NCBI RefSeq assembly: GCF_900323885.1
Contig: NZ_OOHJ01000018.1
Location: 434,001-498,000 of the forward strand
Reading direction: 5' to 3'
Source of the DNA: [Actinomadura] parvosata subsp. kistnae
GTDB taxonomy: Bacteria; Actinomycetota; Actinomycetes; Streptosporangiales; Streptosporangiaceae
DNA length: 64,000 bases
Both the position numbers and the translations under genes were made by a program. The notes beneath the pieces are model-generated. The model was not told the origin of the DNA. It saw only the letters and a list, made by a program, of their open reading frames with translations, and did no database searches. Positions 14,352 through 23,287 of this stretch are shown in pieces. Position 1 is the stretch's first letter, and each line of letters begins with the position of its first letter.

Positions 14352-16715
14352 TCAGTCGCGGCGGCTGAACAGGTGGCCGATGCCGCCCGCGAGGGCGATC
14401 GCCATCATCCAGCCGAAGATGATCACTGCCCACACCCAATACCAGAGCACCTTGCCCAACGGCGACACCGCGAAGTCGGGCAGCCAATAGGTCACCTGGC
14501 GCAGGTTGACCACCGGCAGCAGCAACTCCATGGAGTAGATGGACGGCACGAAGCACGGATAGCTCGCCGTGCACTCGGACACCCGGGGACGGGGGCCGCT
14601 CTGCCCGGCGGCAGCGGCGATCATGAGCCCTTGTCCTTGGGCCAGGGTGAACAGGAACCAGGAGACGACCCAGCACAGCACCGCCAGCAGCAGCAGGCGG
14701 TGGAAGGCGTAGCCGTAGCTGACGGACTTGTCGAGGAACCAGTTCCACAGTCGCAGAAGCGGGCCGCCGAGGTTCCAGACGCGGCCGTTCGAACCGTCCC
14801 GCCGTAGTTTCAGGTCCGGCTGGCGCCTCCGTTGCCGCTGGAGTTCGATGGCGATCCGCCTGGCCTTGTCGCTGTGGCCGTCACCTTGGTAGATGCGAAC
14901 GAGCCGCTGGTAGACGTCGGGGGCGAAGGCCGCCGAGCGGAGCCAGTCCAGACGCTGGCTGATCGTGATCCGCGTGTCGGGCGAGACCCCCTCGTCGTCG
15001 ACCTCGTCGAAGGCGAACCCAGCGAGAGTTGTCGCCTGCCCGCCCGGCCAGGAGGCCGGCAGATCCTGGAGGTTGCCGACGTGCGAATGGGAGACGTCCA
15101 CTGCCTTCGGGGTTTCCTGGGGACGCCAGATGAAGTTCGTGCCGACCTTCATGCATCGGGCGTAGAACCGGTCGATCTTGGCATGGGTGCAGTCGAGTTG
15201 GCGGGCCACCGATGCCTGATGCAGCAGCACCTTGCCCTTTGCGACGAACTTCTCGTTGAGGTAGACGCTGCCGCGACAGACCAGCCCCTCCGCGACGAGA
15301 GCGTCGTCGTCCACATTGTGGAAACGTCCGTTGGTGCAGTTGAGTTCGCTCTCAATGGTGGTGTTGATGAGCTCCACCATGCCCTCGGCCTTGAAGCCGT
15401 CGTTGAGGAAGACGGCGCCGCCACAGATCAGTCCGTTGACCGACAGGGCGGGGTGCGTCCTGTCACCCTTGAAGGTGCCGCGGGTGCAGTTGAGCTCCGT
15501 CGCGATGCGGGCCCTGAGGAACTGCACCGTCCCCTCGGCCTTGAAGCCGTTGTTCAGGTACACCGTGCCGTTGCAGATCAGACCGTTAGCCATCAGGGCG
15601 ATGTCGCCGGGATTGCACACACGGCCCCCTGAGCAGCTCAGCTCGCGTGCGATCCTGGCGACGTGGAGGGTGACACCGCCGTTGATCACACAGCCGTCGC
15701 CTAGGCGGATCTCGCCGCAATTCACACCATTGGCGCTGAGGGCGATGTCGCCCTTGTTGCTGAACCTGCCTCCATTGCAGCTGAGCCGGTCGGTGATCGT
15801 GCTGCCGTCCAGGCGTACTTTCCCCTTCGCGCGAAACTGGTACTGCATGAGCACGGCGTCGGCCGTCAGGTGCTCCGCCTCGATCACCGCCTGGTCCGGA
15901 GGCGGGTCGGCGAACGTGCCTCCCGTACAGTTGATCTCTCCCCTGACGTTCGCCTCGCTCAACAGGACCATCCCATGAGCCTCGAAGCCGCCTCTGAGAT
16001 AGAGGCCGGTGGCGACCTGGATGCCCTCCGCCATGAGGGCGTACCTACCGGGGTTCACGAAGTGGCCCAGCCTGGCGTGCAGCGCGCCGATCCTGGCCAG
16101 CCGCAACCTCAGCTCACCTTCAGAGCGAAATGCGGCTCCGCACAGGAACTCGCCGTCCAGGGCCAGGTGCGAGGCATCGATGGTACGCCCTGAGGGGTTG
16201 CGCAATTGCGCGCCCCGGGCGTTGATGGTGCCTTTGATCTGGGCTGCGACGATGGTGATCTCCCCGTCGGCCGCGAATCCCTCGTCGAGTTGCACACCGC
16301 CTTCGACCTGGAGGTTGCGGCCGTCCAGGGCCGGGCCGTCCGTTGCTTCGAACGTGCTGCCTGTACAGCGCAGGTTGCCGTTCAGCCGCCCCCGCATGAG
16401 CGAGATCGCGCCGACGTTGTGAACCCGCTGCAGAACGAGATGACCCTCCGTACGCAGGCTCGGGGCGTTGAGTCCGTGCATTTCGCAGTCCACGAAGATG
16501 AGGTCGCCGTCAGCCTGCGTGGCTGTGAGGTCGATCGCGCTGGTGAACGTGCAGTTGGCGAAACACAGGGCCCGGGACAGCCGCATTCTCGACAGTTTGA
16601 GGTCCCCGATGATGGCACGATCTTTGTACTCCACCGGATGGCCGTCGTCAGCCTTCATTTTCTCGTTGATGTCGGTGAGCAAATCGGACGCTTTGATTTC
16701 CTGGAGGAGGACCAT
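14352..16715 (-). CDS. membrane-anchored repeat (beta-helix-like) protein
   Basis: The 787-residue product is dominated, from about residue 30 to 560, by imperfect repeats of roughly 20-25 residues. They alternate between G-x-V-x-L-x-x-G-F-x-A-x-G and A-x-I-x-x-x-L-x-C-x-x-G-x-F-x-N. Regularly spaced Gly and stacked Cys/Leu positions suggest a right-handed beta-helix. A helical linker (about 600-680) is followed by two membrane helices near the C-terminus (HRLLLLAVLCWVVSWFLFTL and YWVWAVIIFGWMMAIALAGG) with a short extracellular loop between them. Similar actinobacterial proteins are often labelled membrane-associated oxidoreductase, but I see no cofactor motif. ATG 16715 is chosen because the upstream extension is basic and unlike the fold. 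It is divergent from the STAND-WD40 gene and upstream of the Thoeris-like operon; a functional link is unproven. Confidence 0.75.
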   Translation of the reverse strand: MVLLQEIKASDLLTDINEKMKADDGHPVEYKDRAIIGDLKLSRMRLSRALCFANCTFTSAIDLTATQADGDLIFVDCEMHGLNAPSLRTEGHLVLQRVHNVGAISLMRGRLNGNLRCTGSTFEATDGPALDGRNLQVEGGVQLDEGFAADGEITIVAAQIKGTINARGAQLRNPSGRTIDASHLALDGEFLCGAAFRSEGELRLRLARIGALHARLGHFVNPGRYALMAEGIQVATGLYLRGGFEAHGMVLLSEANVRGEINCTGGTFADPPPDQAVIEAEHLTADAVLMQYQFRAKGKVRLDGSTITDRLSCNGGRFSNKGDIALSANGVNCGEIRLGDGCVINGGVTLHVARIARELSCSGGRVCNPGDIALMANGLICNGTVYLNNGFKAEGTVQFLRARIATELNCTRGTFKGDRTHPALSVNGLICGGAVFLNDGFKAEGMVELINTTIESELNCTNGRFHNVDDDALVAEGLVCRGSVYLNEKFVAKGKVLLHQASVARQLDCTHAKIDRFYARCMKVGTNFIWRPQETPKAVDVSHSHVGNLQDLPASWPGGQATTLAGFAFDEVDDEGVSPDTRITISQRLDWLRSAAFAPDVYQRLVRIYQGDGHSDKARRIAIELQRQRRRQPDLKLRRDGSNGRVWNLGGPLLRLWNWFLDKSVSYGYAFHRLLLLAVLCWVVSWFLFTLAQGQGLMIAAAAGQSGPRPRVSECTASYPCFVPSIYSMELLLPVVNLRQVTYWLPDFAVSPLGKVLWYWVWAVIIFGWMMAIALAGGIGHLFSRRD

Positions 16716-17101
16716 TCGCGCAGTATCGCTAGGACAGGAGTTGCGCCGCATCGGGAGCGAGGCTAGGGATGCCCCTAGGGTGGTCCGGAGATTTGGCATA
16801 AGGGTGGAACGTGTTCTGCCGGCGGAAGCGGCCAGGGCGCCCATCCACAATCCGCTCCATCCGCACCCTCATCTGCCCCGTGGCGTCCATCCCTGACCGC
16901 ATCCATGGCGAATCGCCGATCCGAACGTATGCCGGCAAGACCGGCTCGGCGGCGTTCTGCACGCGTACACGCATACCGCTTGAACTGTTTCGTGGGCGTT
17001 GGCAGCGCATACAGCCCTCTGAGCACGCGGCGTGCCGGTAATGCATTCATGATCAAAGACGACACGTATGCAGGGCGGCACGACGCCCGGGAGGGGGAGC
17101 G
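16716..17101. other. 386-bp divergent promoter region
   Basis: It separates the beta-helix gene (minus) from the STAND-WD40 locus (plus). A TTGAAC at 16980-16985 resembles a -35 box, but the nearest CATACA (17008-17013) is too far for a standard spacer. The region has no convincing ORF. A strong Shine-Dalgarno (GGGAGGGGG) lies at its right end before ATG 17102. Confidence 0.4.
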
Positions 17102-17251
17102 ATGGACCCGATCGGCCCGGGTGCGGGGACCGCCCGGTTGCTGGAGGCGCGGCGTGACGGCGATGCCGGCGCCGGGAAGGCTTCGGCGGGTTCCTGGCAC
17201 GTACGGCTCCAGTGTCTACCGCGCAAGGGCCGGCACATCGCCAGGGGGTGA
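17102..17251 (+). CDS. candidate 49-residue ORF coupled to the STAND-WD40 gene
   Basis: ATG 17102 follows GGGAGGGGGAGCG, the best ribosome-binding site in the locus. It reads 49 codons to TGA 17249-17251, which overlaps GTG 17248, a start codon in frame with the large STAND-WD40 protein. The product is Gly/Ala/Arg-rich with no recognised domain. It could be a leader that couples translation, or the large gene's original N-terminus before a frameshift. Only the RBS and the overlap support it. Confidence 0.35.
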   Translation: MDPIGPGAGTARLLEARRDGDAGAGKASAGSWHVRLQCLPRKGRHIARG

Positions 17252-20200
17252 TCCGCACGAACCCGGACCCGGGCACCAGTGGCACTTCGCGCGGCGCTCC
17301 GGAAGGGGCAGGTCCGCGGCAGGAGGCGTACGCGTCCGGTCCGGCACGCATTTACCAGGCGGGCCGGGACCAGCACTTCCACTACGGTGACAGCCCGGAT
17401 GCGCGTCGACGGGCGCGCCCGGGCAGCGTGGACGTCGAATGTCCCTACCCTGGGCTGGCGGCGTTCGGGCCGGAGCAGGCCCGCTGGTTCTTCGGTCGGG
17501 ACGCGCTGGTCGCCGACCTGCTCGCCCGGCTCGACCGGCGCCTGCTGGGCTCCGGCGGCATCCAGGCGGTGGTGGCTCCGTCGGGTGCGGGGAAGTCCTC
17601 GCTGCTGCGCGCCGGCTTGCTGCCGAGGCTCGCGGCCTCGGCTCTGCCCGGTTCCCATCGCTGGCCGGTCATGCTGTTCAGGCCCACGGACGATCCCATC
17701 GGTGCCTTGGCCGCCCAGCTCTCCTCCCTGACGGGCGCGGACCAGGCCGAGACCGCCGAGCGACTCGGCGTCGATCCCGCCGCGGGCGCGGCGATGCTGG
17801 CCGACTATGCCGGCGACGACGACGGGATGCGAGTCGTCGTGGTGGTGGACCAGTTCGAGGAGTTGTTCACGGCGTGTGACGACGAGCGCTGCGGTCGCCG
17901 GTTCATCGACGTGCTGACCCGGATCGCCGGTTCCGCGGCGGCGAGGCCGGCCGGGGTCGTGGTCATCGGGCTGCGGGCCGATTTCTACGCCTCCTGCGCC
18001 GGCCATCCAGGGTTGCGTGCAGCTCTGGAGGACTCGCCGCTGCTGGTGGGCGCGATGTCGCTCGCGGAGGTACGGGAGGCGATCGTCTACCCCGCGCAGG
18101 ACGTGGGGCTGGACATCGAACCCGGCCTGGTCGAGCTGCTTCTGCGTGACCTCGGCTCATCCGGCGGTCCAGGCGAGGGCTCCGGCGCCGGCGGCCGGCA
18201 GGAGCCGGCCGGTTACGAGGCCGGACGGCTCCCGCTGCTCGCGCACGCCCTGCGCATGAGCTGGCAGCAGCGCCACGGCGCTACGCTCACGGTCGAGGGA
18301 TACCAGGCCACCGGCGGCATCCAGCGCGCCCTGGCTACCACCGCCGACCAGGCGATCGATGGCCTGGACGCCGCCGGGCAAGCCAGGGCCCGCGCCGTGT
18401 TCCTGCGACTGGTACGGATCGGCGAAGGCGCGGACGACACCCGGCGACGGGTCGCGTGGGCGGAGCTGGCGGAAGCGTTCGAAGAGCCGGCGGTCACGTC
18501 CGCCGTCGTGGACGTCTTCACGGAGGCCCGGCTGCTGTCCCGGCACACGGACACCGTGGAGATCGTGCACGAGGCCCTGCTGCGTGGCTGGCCGCGGCTT
18601 CGCCGGTGGATCGACGCCGACAGGGCGGGCCGGGTCGTGCACCAGGACCTCGAAGAGGAGGCGGCCGCGTGGGAGCGGGCGGACCGCGATCCCGCCCTGC
18701 TGTACCGGGGCAGCCGCCTGGAGGTCGTGCGGACCTGGGCGGCCTCGGCCCCGGCCAGCGACATCAGCGTGGCCGCGAGGGAGTTTCTGGCGGCCGGCGT
18801 CCGACAGCACCGTCGTACGGCGCGGCTGCGCGCCGGCGTCATCGCCGCCCTGACCGTGCTGGCCGTGGTCGCCGCCACCACCGCCGTGCTGGCCGTACGC
18901 TCGCAGGGCGAAGCGGAGCTCCAGCGGGACACGGCCACCTACAACCGCGTCCTGGCCGAGGCGGACCGGCTCGCCGACACCGACATCTCCCTGTCGGCCC
19001 AGCTCACCCTGGTCGCACACCGCATGAAACCTGGAGACGACACCTACACCCAGGTGCTCAACCTCCGGCACACCCCGCTGTCCGTCCTGCTGTCCGGCCG
19101 GGACACTGAGATCGACACGGTGGCGTTCGGCATGAACGGGCGAGTTCTCGCCGCCGCCGGGTCCGACGGACACGTGCGACTGTACGACGTCGCCGATCCC
19201 CTCAAGCCACGGCCGCTGGGCCGCACCCCCGCCGAGCCCACCGACGGCTTCAGAAAGGTGGCGTTCAGCCCGGACGGCCGTACCCTCGCCGGCGCGGGCA
19301 ACGACGGCACGGTGCGGCTGTGGGACGTCCGCGACCCGGCCCGGCCCAGGCCGCTGCACCCCCTCCCCAGACGGAACGAGTCCCTGACCTCGCTCGCGTT
19401 CAGCCCTCACGGGCACGTCCTGGCCGTCGGGGACACGCAGGTGGGGCTGTGGGACGTCCGCGATCCGGCCCGGCCGAAACCGCTGGCGCGATTGCCCGCC
19501 CCCATCGCCGACAATGTGTACTCGCTGGCGTTCAGCCCCGACGGGCTCAGGCTGGCCGTCGGCGACAACGACAGCACGATCCGGTGCTGGTCCCTCGACG
19601 ACCCGGCCCACCCGCGTCCGATGGGACGACCCATCAGGCACGACGGCTTCCTCACCTCGGTCAACGCGCTGGCGTTCAGCTCCGACGGCACGGAGTTGGC
19701 CAGCGCGAGCGACGACATCAGGCGGTGGGAACCGGCCGACGGAACCATGGCCAGCCGGCCGCTCGGGGGAACCAGCGACGACATCTCCGACGTTGCCTAC
19801 AGCCCCGACGGTTACACTTTCGCCGGCACAGACGGCAGAGTCATCAGGTTGTGGAACATCGCCGGCCAGAGCGAGCTCCGGCAGATCGGGCGGACACTCA
19901 CCGGCCACACCGGGCGGGTCAAGTCGCTGGGGTTCAGCCCGGACGGCCGTACGCTCGCCAGCGGGTCCGAGGACGGGACGGTGCGGTTGTGGAACGTCCA
20001 GGCTGGTCGTCTCACCGACCGGTCGATGGCCCTCAACAAAGTGGCCTTCAGCCCGGACAGCAGAACTCTCGCCGCCTTCGACGACTTGTATCCTCACGTC
20101 TGGGACATAACGCGGCCCACTCGGCCGAAGCCCCTCGGTCTGTTTCCCACGTGGCCGACCGACAAGGCCCCGGCCATCAACGGATACGTCGCCGTTGACC

Positions 20201-21051
20201 CCGGATGGCACACCTTGGCCACCATCGGCGACGAGCGGGACGGAAACCGTTCCATCCGCCTGTGGCGTCTCAGGGGGCCGTACATCACCGAACGACTCGG
20301 CCCCCCTCTCGCTCCCCGGGACAGCTTCCAGTCGGTGTGGTTCAGCCCGGACGGACGGCTCATGGCCGCCGTCACCCTCGACAGCTCGGTCCTGCTGTGG
20401 GAGCTCACCGACCCCGCGCACCCCAAGGGGCCGACGGTGCTGCACGGGCCGTCCGAGGACATCCCCTCACCGGCGTTCGCCCCTGACGGCCGCACCCTGG
20501 CCCTGGCCGTGGACGGAGCGGTCCGGCTGTGGGACGTGACCGATCCCGCGCATCCATCCGGCACCCGAACCCTGCCGGACCTTCCCGACACGGCCACGTC
20601 CCTGGCGTTCAGCCCCGACGGCAGAACGCTGGCCGGCACGGTGGACAGATGGATCAAGCTGTGGAACGTCGCCGAGCCTGTACGCCCGCCACAGACCCTG
20701 CCGGGGCCCGACGACGGCCTGGGAGCCGTCGCGTTCAGCCCCGACGGGCGAACCCTCGCCGGCGCGGGCTATGACGGGACCGTGTGGTTGTGGCGGGTGC
20801 TCGGCCCAGGACACGCAGAACTCCGCGGCAGGCCACTGAACGGCCACACGGGCACCGTCTCGTCCGTGACCTTCAGCCCGGACGGGCACCTGCTCGCCAG
20901 CGCGGGGCAAGATCAGTCCGTGCAGCTGTGGGAACTGGACGCGGAGAGCAACATCCGCGGCATCTGTTCCGTCACGGCCGGCGCCATGACACCCGACGCC
21001 TGGCGCCGGTATGTGGGCACGGATGCCTCCTACGACCCGCCCTGCACATGA
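17248..21051 (+). CDS. nSTAND1 NTPase-WD40 repeat protein with short N-terminal interaction motif
   Basis: A 1267-residue STAND-type signalling protein. Residues 28-47 hold the motif YASGPARIYQAGRDQHFHYG, shared with two other loci in this window. The NTPase follows: FFGRDALVADL, Walker A APSGAGKSS (110-118), Walker B VVVVVDQFEELF (196-207), and a helical/winged-helix region with VEIVHEALLRGWPRLRRW. One membrane helix lies at about 530-550. From about 610 to 1240 there are a dozen or more WD40 blades (AFSPDGRTLA...VRLWDV). In the family the repeats sense a ligand and the NTPase oligomerises to activate an effector; here no enzymatic effector domain is fused, so a partner may be recruited through the N-terminal motif. 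The start could be GTG 17212 or 17248; the overlap with the small ORF favours 17248. Confidence 0.85.
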   Translation: MIRTNPDPGTSGTSRGAPEGAGPRQEAYASGPARIYQAGRDQHFHYGDSPDARRRARPGSVDVECPYPGLAAFGPEQARWFFGRDALVADLLARLDRRLLGSGGIQAVVAPSGAGKSSLLRAGLLPRLAASALPGSHRWPVMLFRPTDDPIGALAAQLSSLTGADQAETAERLGVDPAAGAAMLADYAGDDDGMRVVVVVDQFEELFTACDDERCGRRFIDVLTRIAGSAAARPAGVVVIGLRADFYASCAGHPGLRAALEDSPLLVGAMSLAEVREAIVYPAQDVGLDIEPGLVELLLRDLGSSGGPGEGSGAGGRQEPAGYEAGRLPLLAHALRMSWQQRHGATLTVEGYQATGGIQRALATTADQAIDGLDAAGQARARAVFLRLVRIGEGADDTRRRVAWAELAEAFEEPAVTSAVVDVFTEARLLSRHTDTVEIVHEALLRGWPRLRRWIDADRAGRVVHQDLEEEAAAWERADRDPALLYRGSRLEVVRTWAASAPASDISVAAREFLAAGVRQHRRTARLRAGVIAALTVLAVVAATTAVLAVRSQGEAELQRDTATYNRVLAEADRLADTDISLSAQLTLVAHRMKPGDDTYTQVLNLRHTPLSVLLSGRDTEIDTVAFGMNGRVLAAAGSDGHVRLYDVADPLKPRPLGRTPAEPTDGFRKVAFSPDGRTLAGAGNDGTVRLWDVRDPARPRPLHPLPRRNESLTSLAFSPHGHVLAVGDTQVGLWDVRDPARPKPLARLPAPIADNVYSLAFSPDGLRLAVGDNDSTIRCWSLDDPAHPRPMGRPIRHDGFLTSVNALAFSSDGTELASASDDIRRWEPADGTMASRPLGGTSDDISDVAYSPDGYTFAGTDGRVIRLWNIAGQSELRQIGRTLTGHTGRVKSLGFSPDGRTLASGSEDGTVRLWNVQAGRLTDRSMALNKVAFSPDSRTLAAFDDLYPHVWDITRPTRPKPLGLFPTWPTDKAPAINGYVAVDPGWHTLATIGDERDGNRSIRLWRLRGPYITERLGPPLAPRDSFQSVWFSPDGRLMAAVTLDSSVLLWELTDPAHPKGPTVLHGPSEDIPSPAFAPDGRTLALAVDGAVRLWDVTDPAHPSGTRTLPDLPDTATSLAFSPDGRTLAGTVDRWIKLWNVAEPVRPPQTLPGPDDGLGAVAFSPDGRTLAGAGYDGTVWLWRVLGPGHAELRGRPLNGHTGTVSSVTFSPDGHLLASAGQDQSVQLWELDAESNIRGICSVTAGAMTPDAWRRYVGTDASYDPPCT

Positions 21052-21247
21052 CCCGGCCAGGCGGCCGGACGAAGGGCGGCGTAGTTTTCGGCACTCACAC
21101 GGTCATGCTCGCGCGGCTGTACTGCTTCGCCGTGGTCAAGCACGCTACCCGGCGGACCCACGTACGTCACGGCGCACGGGTGCTGCCGTCCGTATTGGCG
21201 CGACGGCTGCCCAAGCGGCTTCGCCTCCGCCACTCGTCGCCTCCTCG

Positions 21248-21573
21248 TCATCGCGGCGGGCGCAGCATCGTCAGGATTCGCGGCAACTCCGGTACGCCTT
21301 CGGCCCGGCGGACCTGGAGGATCGCCACACCGTACGCGGTCAGGCCGAGCAGGATCATGCCCACGACGACCGGCCAGCGCAGGGCATGTGGCATGTAGGT
21401 GGCCAGGAACCAGGTGTGGCGTTCGAAGCCGTTCGCGACGAAGATCCCGGCGACGACGCCCTGGGGGAACAGGGGACGGCGCCGAGGCCGAAGCCGGTCC
21501 ATGCGACGGCCTGGCGGTGCCTGGGCAGGGTGGCCAGGCGGGAGGTCGTGCCTGGGCGGCGGCCGGTGCGCAT
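21248..21573 (-). pseudogene. frameshifted small membrane protein remnant
   Basis: Two minus-strand frames each carry half of one plausible protein. The N-terminal part (from 21573) reads RHRQAVAWTGFGLGAVP. The C-terminal part (to 21248) reads LFPQGVVAGIFVANGFERHT, then two hydrophobic helices ending in ILQVRRAEG. The switch lies near 21470, in a CCCC/TTCC stretch. A single indel would restore one ORF of about 108 residues. Family unknown. Confidence 0.45.
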
Positions 21574-21589
21574 GGTGTGCAGCAGTTCG

Positions 21590-21728
21590 GGTCCCCGCGC
21601 TCTACCTGCCCATCCACGACGCCCCGCCCACCGAGTGGGCGCTGGTCCTCCGGCGCTCGGCCGGCGAGACGCCGCTCGTCCGCGCTTTCGTCCGTACGGG
21701 CGGCGATCTCGGAACGCTTCCCATCTGA
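21590..21728 (+). pseudogene. LysR-type regulator C-terminal fragment
   Basis: The last 40 or so codons before TGA 21728 read YLPIHDAPPTEWALVLRRSA then GETPLVRAFVRT. This is the terminal strand and helix of a LysR-type effector-binding domain. No DNA-binding domain or start lies upstream. It is a stranded 3' remnant. Confidence 0.45.
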
Positions 21729-21925
21729 GACCCGCGCACCGGCCGGCCGATCGTCACATGCGCGAACCACGCCTGCCTGCCATCCGCCGGCCTCGACCAT
21801 GACGCTCGCGGCAGCCGATGCTTCGCCGTGCACATGCGCGGTTCGGACGGGCAGGCGGCAGCCGCACGACCTGCGACACGGAATCCGCTGCCCTGGCACT
21901 GGCCGCCGCCGGCAACGCGCATACT

Positions 21926-23020
21926 TCACGTACACAAAGAGTCGGGAATCCGCGACAAATCAAGCACGATCCAGGACTTACGATCAGGCGAATTCCAGTA
22001 CAGGAGCGGTTCCTCCGGGCTGGCCGCACGCTCGCCACCCGTGAACACGTCGTAAGCGGCACTGTCCTTCAGCAGCCCGCCGATCCTCCCCGATTTCTCC
22101 GTGCACCGGTCGTACAGAATCGGTTGTGGCCCAGGATGCTTCGCCGTATGGCTCCTCTCCTTGTTGTCATTCACGTAAGGTCCTCCGAAAAGCCCGAACC
22201 GATCGTTCATCAGGGGCCCTCCGTACGACGCCACGACTTCCCGGCGTTCTGTCCCGTCCTTCCGCAGCACTACGAGTTTGGTCAGTTCATAACGACGCTG
22301 CGGCGGCAGGCCGACACACCACTCGCGCCCGCACTGCGTTCCGTCCCATTCCCGCACAGCCGCCGGCACCGTCTGCTCCAGCGATGGGAGCCGCTGAGCG
22401 GCCCCTCCCTCCAACGGCACACGATAAGCCTGTCCATCTCCGTGCCAAACGGCGTCATCACCGACGATCGACAACCTGTCCTCGAACGGCACCTGGCCAT
22501 GGCCGGTCAACCAGGTCGCCAATCTCATTTCGCCGCCCGACCGAGGCATCGTCCAGAGTTCCACGTGCCGTTTGCCCGCGTTCCACGGCTCCGAGCGATA
22601 GACCCCTGCCGTCCACACGATTTTCGTCTCACTCGTGGCGACGCTCATGATCTCGAAGCACAAACTGCACTCTGCCCACTTCGGCGCAGTGCCGAGGGCG
22701 CGAACACCGCCCGCACGAAGATCGTAGGAGTAAAAAGTGGGCCGCCACTCGGACGAGGTGACCATCAGAACCTCGTCCTCGCCCAACATGGCAGCCGGCT
22801 CAACGGGCAACTTGCCCTTGATCTTCGCAGGCACCGTGACTACGGCATCACGCCATATGCTCGCCGCCGACTCGTATTCGGGCACTTCAGGCAACGCCTG
22901 CGGACGCCCGGGAAGAGGCGTGCTGACATCCTGAATAGTGCAGGACAACGTGAAGGAAATCAGTGTCAGCACTATGGCCGCGGCCCTGGCAGCGGCATTC
23001 GGATGTACCGGCAGAAGCAT
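21926..23020 (-). CDS. probable lipoprotein/secreted beta-propeller-like protein
   Basis: A 364-residue protein with an N-terminal hydrophobic segment (residues 9-26) ending LISFTLSC. Cys27 could be a lipidation site, although the -3 residue is not ideal. The rest is beta-rich with propeller-like phrases: EVLMVTSSEWRPTFYSYDLR, SETKIVWTAGVYR and RLSIVGDDAVWHGDGQAYRV, similar to TolB or Kelch-type sensors. No catalytic motif is seen. ATG 23020 is preferred over an ORF start 11 codons earlier, because AGGA precedes it and the signal segment begins there. It is probably an exported binding or sensing protein. Isolated on the minus strand. Confidence 0.6.
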   Translation of the reverse strand: MLLPVHPNAAARAAAIVLTLISFTLSCTIQDVSTPLPGRPQALPEVPEYESAASIWRDAVVTVPAKIKGKLPVEPAAMLGEDEVLMVTSSEWRPTFYSYDLRAGGVRALGTAPKWAECSLCFEIMSVATSETKIVWTAGVYRSEPWNAGKRHVELWTMPRSGGEMRLATWLTGHGQVPFEDRLSIVGDDAVWHGDGQAYRVPLEGGAAQRLPSLEQTVPAAVREWDGTQCGREWCVGLPPQRRYELTKLVVLRKDGTERREVVASYGGPLMNDRFGLFGGPYVNDNKERSHTAKHPGPQPILYDRCTEKSGRIGGLLKDSAAYDVFTGGERAASPEEPLLYWNSPDRKSWIVLDLSRIPDSLCT

Positions 23021-23056
23021 GATTTTGATCCTAGGCTTCAAGGGGCAGAACACCGG

Positions 23057-23257
23057 TCACGGCTGAATCACATCCAGCGCGCGACTCGACACCAATGCGA
23101 AGCATCGACAGGGGGCGGTGCAGAGATCAGGGCCGGTGGGCGGAACGGCTTTGTACGACGGTGCGACGCGCGATTCGTGCTTCGGACCGAACGCCGCGAG
23201 GAACAGCGGGAGATCCCTCCGGTCGACATAGCGGACGTTCTGCGCCGACTCCCCCAC
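23057..23257 (-). CDS. short unrecognised ORF, possibly a gene fragment
   Basis: A 66-residue frame (GTG 23257) 36 bp upstream of the lipoprotein-like gene. The composition looks coding (LPLFLAAFGPKHESRV, then PDLCTAPCRCFALV with a three-Cys cluster), but there is no clear RBS and the start looks internal. It may be the 3' end of a lost gene. No function can be given. Confidence 0.3.
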   Translation of the reverse strand: MGESAQNVRYVDRRDLPLFLAAFGPKHESRVAPSYKAVPPTGPDLCTAPCRCFALVSSRALDVIQP

Positions 23258-23287
23258 AACCCCGCTCGTGGCTGAGGTCGGCGGACG

